The notes under the pieces are model-generated. The model saw only the letters and a program-made list of their open reading frames with translations. It was not told the origin of the DNA and searched no databases. From Bilophila wadsworthia ATCC 49260 (lineage in GTDB: Bacteria; Desulfobacterota; Desulfovibrionia; Desulfovibrionales; Desulfovibrionaceae): a DNA stretch of 9,647 nucleotides. Location of the stretch: contig NZ_JNJP01000106.1 in the NCBI RefSeq assembly GCF_000701705.1, positions 1 through 9,647 on the forward strand, in the 5' to 3' direction. Shown piece after piece: positions 5,890-9,647 of this stretch (its first letter is position 1; each line of letters begins with the position of its first letter). The position numbers and the translations under genes are program-made.

Positions 5890-7401
5890 CTACTTCCGGC
5901 GCGGCAGGGGCAGGCCCATCTTGAGCATGTGGGCGCGCAGGGTCGTGTAGTGGACGCCGAGAAGCTCCGTAGCGCTTCCCGGCCCCATGAGCTTATTGCC
6001 GGTCTTCTCAAGGACACGCCGGATATACCGCTGTTCCAGCTCAGCCAGCGAGGGCCAGCCGTCCTCGGGTGATGCCGCACCGCCCTCGACCTCGGGGGCG
6101 AACTCGAATTTCAGCGGCGTCCCCACCGCCTTGCTTCGGCTGAGAAGCAGCGAACGCTCAATGACGAATTCCAGCTCCCGCACGTTCCCCGGCCAGTCAT
6201 GGCTGTACAGCCGCTCCAGCTCGGGGGCGGGCACGTCCGGCACCTCCATCTCGAACTGCGCCGCCTTGGTCCGCAGGAAATGCCCCACAAGCGCCGGGAT
6301 GTCCGCTTTCCGATCCCGCAGCGGCGGGATGACAATGGTCAGTACTGCCAGACGGAACCACAAGTCCTTGCGGAACGTCCCTTCCCGTACCTTCTTCATG
6401 AGATCGGTCTGCGTCGCCGCGATCACCCGGACATCCACCGGAATAGGCCGGTGATCGCCTACGCGGGTTACATACCGACTCTCCAGCACGCGCAGCAGGT
6501 GCACCTGCGCCTCCTAGGGCATCTCCCCGATTTCGTCGAGAAACAGCGTCCCGCCGTTGGCCTGCTCGAAGTACCCCCTCCTCGTCGTGTGCGCGCCAGT
6601 GAATGCGCCCTTCTCGTGCCCGAACAGTTCGCTGCTCAAAAGGCTTGGGGTGATCGTCCCGCAGTTCACCTTAAGGAACGGGCCGTTGCGCCGATCCGAC
6701 CGCTCATGGATGGCGTCGGCCACGGACTCCTTACCCGAACCCGTTTCCCCAAGGATAAGCACCGTCGTCCGCGTCGGGGCCGCCAGCTCGATGCGCTGCC
6801 GGACCTCGGCCAGCTCAGGGCACAGGGACAAGCGCTCGAATCCCGATCCCGCCGGGGTGTAGGGCAACGCCTTTTCCTCCGTGAACGACAGGCGTTCCCG
6901 AAGCTCCCCGGCGAGGGGCCGCACAAGCCGCTGGAGCTGCTCCACATGCGTCCATGTGAAGGCGTCGTAGTCGTCGGACCAGAAGTTCAGGCAGAAATAG
7001 TATTCGCCGTTCTCGAACAGCGGAAGCCGGATCATTGCGCTGTGGATCAAAAAAGGCACATCGGCCAGATCAGGATCTTTGAACGGAGCTTGAACCTTGT
7101 AGCCGTCCAAATTGTTGATGAGGACAGGCTGGTTGATTTTTTCACTTTCAACGAAAGGCGCACCCCGTTCGGGGTTCGAAATGCGCGTGGTCCGGCGGCT
7201 GTCCAGTTTGGTGTCGAACATCTGGATCACGCGGGTAAAATCCTTGGAAATGAGAATGGCGTTGATGCGCACGACCGGAAGATACGGACGTATCATATTG
7301 TGAAGGCAGGTTATTGATCCGTGGAGCCCGTTCGTTCTGTAAAAAATGAGGCACGCCATCGCGCCGGATTCGAAAAAAGGATCGGAAGGATAGGAAGGCA
7401 T
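5890..7401 (-). pseudogene. sigma-54-dependent transcriptional activator with in-frame TAG in the AAA+ domain
   Basis: The gene reads from the CAT at 7399-7401 (GGAG 6 bases upstream) to the TAG at 5890-5892, 503 codon positions, with a single in-frame TAG at 6516-6514 (position 296). Residues 1 to about 175 form a GAF-like sensory region. The AAA+ domain follows: Walker A GETGSGKE (218-225), GAFTGA (265-270) for sigma-54 contact, Walker B GTLFLDE (284-290). The TAG then replaces the usual Leu of EMPLxxQxxLLRVL. Beyond it the same frame holds sensor I (RVIAATQ, about 325), arginine-finger region FRKDLWFRL (343-351), sensor II WPGNVREL (403-410) and a C-terminal Fis-type HTH (about 464-497). 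Everything else is intact, so the lesion is recent, a sequencing error, or functional: the TAG sits inside AGGAGG 5 bases before a GTG (6504), which could restart translation. It diverges from a sigma-54 promoter at 7517 and is its likely regulator. Confidence 0.85.
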
Positions 7402-7430
7402 GGGCGGCTCCGTTCGGACTTTTCATACTG

Positions 7431-7462
7431 TGTAAATCACATCGTATTCTATGTAATAGACA
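7431..7462. promoter_or_regulatory. paired TGT-N5-ACA sites, candidate upstream activator sequences
   Basis: TGTAAATCACA (7431-7441) and TGTAATAGACA (7452-7462) are each dyad-symmetric TGT-N5-ACA elements and are similar over their whole length. Their starts are 21 bases apart, two helical turns, so both face the same side of the DNA. Their centres lie about 107 and 86 bases before the start site predicted from the -24/-12 promoter, the usual place for an NtrC-family activator. They are also 30-60 bases from the regulator's own start codon, so self-regulation is possible. Assignment to this regulator is inference from position. Confidence 0.6.
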
Positions 7463-7492
7463 CTGTTTTTTAAAACTATGCGGTCAAAACAT

Positions 7493-7512
7493 ATTGTTAT
7501 TTTAAGAACAAT
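7493..7512. promoter_or_regulatory. AT-rich inverted repeat next to the sigma-54 promoter
   Basis: ATTGTT (7493-7498) and AACAAT (7507-7512) form a 6-bp inverted repeat with an 8-base AT-rich spacer, ending 4 bases before the -24 box. The surrounding 7464-7512 is unusually AT-rich for this window. It may be a bend site (IHF-like) or an operator. The match to an IHF consensus nearby is only partial. Confidence 0.3.
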
Positions 7513-7516
7513 GCAA

Positions 7517-7532
7517 TGGCACGGAACCTGCT
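7517..7532 (+). promoter_or_regulatory. sigma-54 (-24/-12) promoter of the ferredoxin-flavoprotein operon
   Basis: TGGCACGGAACCTGCT matches the sigma-54 consensus TGGCACG-N4-TTGCW with one deviation (C for the first T of the -12 box). The invariant GG (7518-7519) and GC (7530-7531) are separated by exactly 10 bases. Transcription would start near 7542-7543, about 40 bases before the ferredoxin ATG. A sigma-54 activator gene diverges from the same intergenic region. Confidence 0.87.
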
Positions 7533-7583
7533 CAAAGCGAGGCATAGAGAATTTCCATTCCTCTCAACCAAGGAGTCTTGAAC

Positions 7584-7817
7584 ATGCCTCCACGCATTGA
7601 TCCTGAAAAATGTACAGGTTGCGGGTTGTGCGCCAGCATTTGCCCCTTGCAGGTCTTCCGCCAGAAGCAGCCGAAGACAACCCCGGAAGTTGCCTACGGC
7701 GAAGAGTGCTGGCACTGCAACGCCTGCGTGCTCGACTGCCCTGCCAAGGCCGTTTCGCTCCGCCTTCCCCTGAACTACATGCTGCTCCATGTGGACGCAG
7801 ACACCCTGCACAGCTAG
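7584..7817 (+). CDS. 2x[4Fe-4S] ferredoxin (AprB-like electron-transfer subunit)
   Basis: This encodes 77 residues. A TTG at 7578 is in frame, but AAGGAG at 7570-7575 is only 2 bases from it and 8 bases from the ATG at 7584, so the ATG is chosen. The first cluster motif is CTGCGLCASICP (C10, C13, C16, C20) and the second CWHCNACVLDCP (C42, C45, C48, C52). The second motif with its flanks (ECWHCNACVLDCPAKAVSLR) resembles the C-terminal cluster region of adenylylsulfate reductase beta subunit AprB, though this protein is about half AprB's length and lacks its long tail. No membrane span or signal peptide is seen. Its TAG stop is part of the TAGGAGG ribosome site of the next gene, so the two are coupled and probably form one complex, passing electrons to or from the FAD of the flavoprotein. 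The operon is driven by the sigma-54 promoter about 50 bases upstream. Confidence 0.92.
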   Translation: MPPRIDPEKCTGCGLCASICPLQVFRQKQPKTTPEVAYGEECWHCNACVLDCPAKAVSLRLPLNYMLLHVDADTLHS

Positions 7818-7826
7818 GAGGTGCTT

Positions 7827-9512
7827 ATGATTCCCGTATCCAAGACGCTCGAAACGGACATCGCGGTCGTGGGCGGAGGCATCGGCGGGCTGTGCGCGGC
7901 CATTGCGGCGGCGGAAGGCGGCGCCAGGGTCATGGTCCTCGAAAAGGCCAATACCAAACGCAGCGGCTCGGGCGCGACCGGCAACGATCATTTCGCCTGT
8001 TATTACCCGAAGCACCACGGCGGCGACATCCGGCCCATCCTGCGCGAACTGCTCGACAGCCTTGTCGGGCTGTGCCATGACCCGCTGCTTTCCCTGCGCT
8101 TTCTTGAGAGGAGCATCTCCATCGTGGACAAGTGGCACGAGTGGGGCATCAACATGAAGCCGTTCGCGGACGACTACGTGTTCATGGGCCACGCCTACCC
8201 GGACCGCCCCCGCATCTGGCTCAAGTACGACGGGCACAATCAGAAGGAAGCCCTCACCCGGCAGGCCAAAAAGGTCGGCGTAACCATCGTGAACCACCAT
8301 CCCGCCGTGGATCTCATGCGCGACGAACAAGGCATTACCGGCGTACTTGCGCTGGATGTGTCCGGGGAAACCCCCTCGTTCACGTTCGTCAAGGCGCGCA
8401 AGGTCATCCTCGCCACCGGCACCGCCAACCGTCTGTACCCCGCCGCCGGATCCCCGGGCTGGCCCTTCAATACCGCCTTCTGCCCCGCCTGTGCGGGTGC
8501 GGCGCAGGCGCAGGGCTGGCGCATCGGCGCGAAGCTCGTGAACATGGAGCTGCCCAACCGCCATGCCGGGCCCAAGTTCTTCGCCCGCGCCGGAAAGTCC
8601 ACATGGATCGGCGTGTACCGCTATCCCGACGGCAAACTGCTCGGCCCCTTCGTGGACAAGGCCACCCGCGAGGTCGGGGACATCACCTGCGACGTGTGGA
8701 ACTCCGCCTATACCGACGTGCTCATGAACGGCACCGGCCCCGCCTACATCGACTGTACGGGCACGGGCCCCGAAGACATGGCCTTCATGCGCGAGGGCAT
8801 GGCGAGCGAGGGGCTCACCGGGCTGCTCAACTACATGGATGAAAAGGGCATCGATCCCTCGAAGCACGCCGTAGAGTTCATGCAGTACGAGCCGCACCTC
8901 ATCGGGCGCGGGCTGGAAATCGACATCGACGGGCAGACCTCCGTACCCGGCTTGTACGCCACCGGCGACATGGTGGGCAACTTCCGCGCCGACATCGCCG
9001 GGGCCGCCGTCTACGGCTGGATCGCCGGGGAGCACGCCGCCGCCCATATTGGGGACGCCCCCCTCGCCGACATCGAAAACACGCCGTGGGCGCAGGAGCG
9101 CATGGCCTATTACAGCCGGTTCATGGAACGGCCTTCCGGGGCGCACTGGAAGGAAGCGAACCTCGCCCTCCAGCAGATCATGGCCGACTACGCCGCCGCC
9201 GGGCCGCACCGCGTGCGTTCCGCGACCCTGCTCAACGCCGGGCTGAAGTACCTCGCGGATCTGCGGCGCAACGCCGAAGCCGAAATAGCGGCATCCGACG
9301 CCCACACCCTCCTGCGCGCCATCGAGACGCTGGATCTCATCGACAACGGCGAGATCGTCATGCACGGCGCGCTCGAACGCAAGGAATCACGCGGTATGCA
9401 TCAGCGTTCCGACTTTACCTTCACCAATCCGCTGCTGTCCGACAAGTTCCTGACGCTCCGCAAGGAACAGGGGAGAATCATCCCCGAATGGCGCCAGCGC
9501 TGGACAGCCTGA
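7827..9512 (+). CDS. FAD-dependent oxidoreductase of the fumarate reductase / AprA flavoprotein superfamily
   Basis: This encodes 561 residues. TAGGAGG (7815-7821) lies 5 bases before the ATG at 7827; the in-frame GTG at 7821 lies within that site and is rejected. FAD-binding features are VVGGGIGG (14-21), the ribose-binding acid E39 in VLEK, RSGSGATGNDHF (45-56), and GLYATGD (375-381) of the second FAD segment. The C-terminal helical domain carries the ESRGMH motif (520-525) common to SdhA, FrdA, AspA-like NadB and AprA proteins. A QYEPHLIGRG segment (353-362) lies where the superfamily has substrate-binding residues. There is no signal peptide, so the enzyme is cytoplasmic. With its dedicated two-cluster ferredoxin the pair looks like AprBA, but no sulfate adenylyltransferase or Qmo genes are nearby and regulation is by sigma-54. 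The substrate is unknown: an AMP-sulfite-type reaction, an enoate/fumarate-like reduction or oxidation of a dicarboxylate are alternatives. Confidence 0.88.
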   Translation: MIPVSKTLETDIAVVGGGIGGLCAAIAAAEGGARVMVLEKANTKRSGSGATGNDHFACYYPKHHGGDIRPILRELLDSLVGLCHDPLLSLRFLERSISIVDKWHEWGINMKPFADDYVFMGHAYPDRPRIWLKYDGHNQKEALTRQAKKVGVTIVNHHPAVDLMRDEQGITGVLALDVSGETPSFTFVKARKVILATGTANRLYPAAGSPGWPFNTAFCPACAGAAQAQGWRIGAKLVNMELPNRHAGPKFFARAGKSTWIGVYRYPDGKLLGPFVDKATREVGDITCDVWNSAYTDVLMNGTGPAYIDCTGTGPEDMAFMREGMASEGLTGLLNYMDEKGIDPSKHAVEFMQYEPHLIGRGLEIDIDGQTSVPGLYATGDMVGNFRADIAGAAVYGWIAGEHAAAHIGDAPLADIENTPWAQERMAYYSRFMERPSGAHWKEANLALQQIMADYAAAGPHRVRSATLLNAGLKYLADLRRNAEAEIAASDAHTLLRAIETLDLIDNGEIVMHGALERKESRGMHQRSDFTFTNPLLSDKFLTLRKEQGRIIPEWRQRWTA

Positions 9513-9531
9513 TAAGGGGAGACGCGACGTG

Positions 9532-9588
9532 CCGGGGGAGGAGGGAGGAAACCCTTCTGAAGAAGGGCTTTCCTCCCTCCTCCCCCGG
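9532..9588. terminator. long GC-rich hairpin after the flavoprotein gene
   Basis: A 20-base purine-rich arm (9532-9551) plus CCCTTC (9552-9557) pairs with GAAGGG (9562-9567) and 9569-9588: 26 perfect base pairs, one bulged C (9568) and a TGAA loop. It starts 19 bases after the TGA. No T-run follows on either strand, so it is not a textbook intrinsic terminator. It may act as a bidirectional stop, an mRNA 3'-end protector, or be a dispersed repeat element of this genome. Confidence 0.65.
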
Positions 9589-9590
9589 AC

Positions 9591-9622
9591 CCCCACCTTC
9601 CCAAGACTTTCGACTGGTGGGG
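9591..9622. repeat. short inverted repeat downstream of the long hairpin
   Basis: CCCCACC (9591-9597) and GGTGGGG (9616-9622) are perfect inverted 7-mers with an 18-base spacer that contains ACTTTCGACT. The repeat follows the 26-bp hairpin by two bases. From 9513 to the end of the window no coding region is seen. Confidence 0.3.
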
Positions 9623-9647
9623 AGGCGGCGCGCAGGGAGTCCGTTCC

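Noticed and set aside
7429..7441. TGTGTAAATCACA as a CRP/FNR-type operator
   Set aside because: The half-sites are too close for the CRP (TGTGA-N6-TCACA) or FNR spacing. The match to a second TGT-N5-ACA element 21 bp away is the more economical reading.
7578..7583. TTG at 7578 as the start of the ferredoxin
   Set aside because: Only 2 bases separate it from AAGGAG. The ATG at 7584 has 8-base spacing.
8133..8148. A second sigma-54-like match (TGGCACGAGTGGGGCA)
   Set aside because: GG-N10-GC spacing is met, but the -12 box is poor (GGGGCA), it lies inside the flavoprotein coding region in codons that are part of the protein (KWHEWGI), and no gene start follows.
7497..9365. A 622-codon open frame on the minus strand
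   Set aside because: It is antisense to the ferredoxin and flavoprotein genes, which have clear cofactor motifs. It also crosses the sigma-54 promoter. Its openness is explained by codon bias.

Overview
The window is GC-rich bacterial DNA with strong G/C bias at third codon positions, tight operon spacing, a sigma-54 promoter and GC-rich intergenic hairpins. The gene mix (small [4Fe-4S] and [2Fe-2S] redox partners, an AprA/fumarate-reductase-type flavoprotein, an NtrC-type activator) fits an anaerobe. My best guess is a Desulfovibrionaceae-like sulfate or sulfonate reducer. That placement is an inference from style; the window contains no taxonomic marker gene.

Left part (1-2777, + strand): three genes for a multi-subunit flavin dehydrogenase of the hydrogen cyanide synthase / opine oxidase / D-hydroxyproline dehydrogenase type. 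They are a DAO-family catalytic flavoprotein (5' end outside the window), a 91-residue [2Fe-2S] protein, and a second flavoprotein with a C-terminal BFD-like [2Fe-2S] domain. The last two overlap by one base. A 510-base gap follows, holding a GC hairpin and a plausible 149-codon exported or membrane protein.

Middle part (3288-5664, + strand): a sodium:solute symporter, a 38-residue single-span membrane protein directly behind it, and an Asp/Glu/hydantoin-racemase-family enzyme with both catalytic cysteines. A strong intrinsic terminator closes this block. Together with the left part this reads as an uptake, stereo-inversion and oxidation route for an amino-acid-like compound that cannot be named from sequence.

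Right part: a sigma-54 activator lies on the minus strand (7401-5890). It is split by one in-frame TAG in its AAA+ domain, and that TAG forms part of a near-ideal ribosome binding site just ahead of a GTG. Its divergent, AT-rich upstream region (7402-7583) has two TGT-N5-ACA sites exactly 21 bp apart and a near-consensus -24/-12 promoter. That promoter faces a two-gene operon: a 77-residue 2x[4Fe-4S] ferredoxin and a 561-residue flavoprotein, an arrangement reminiscent of AprBA. A long perfect-stem hairpin follows the operon.

No tRNA, rRNA, CRISPR array, insertion sequence or phage gene was seen.
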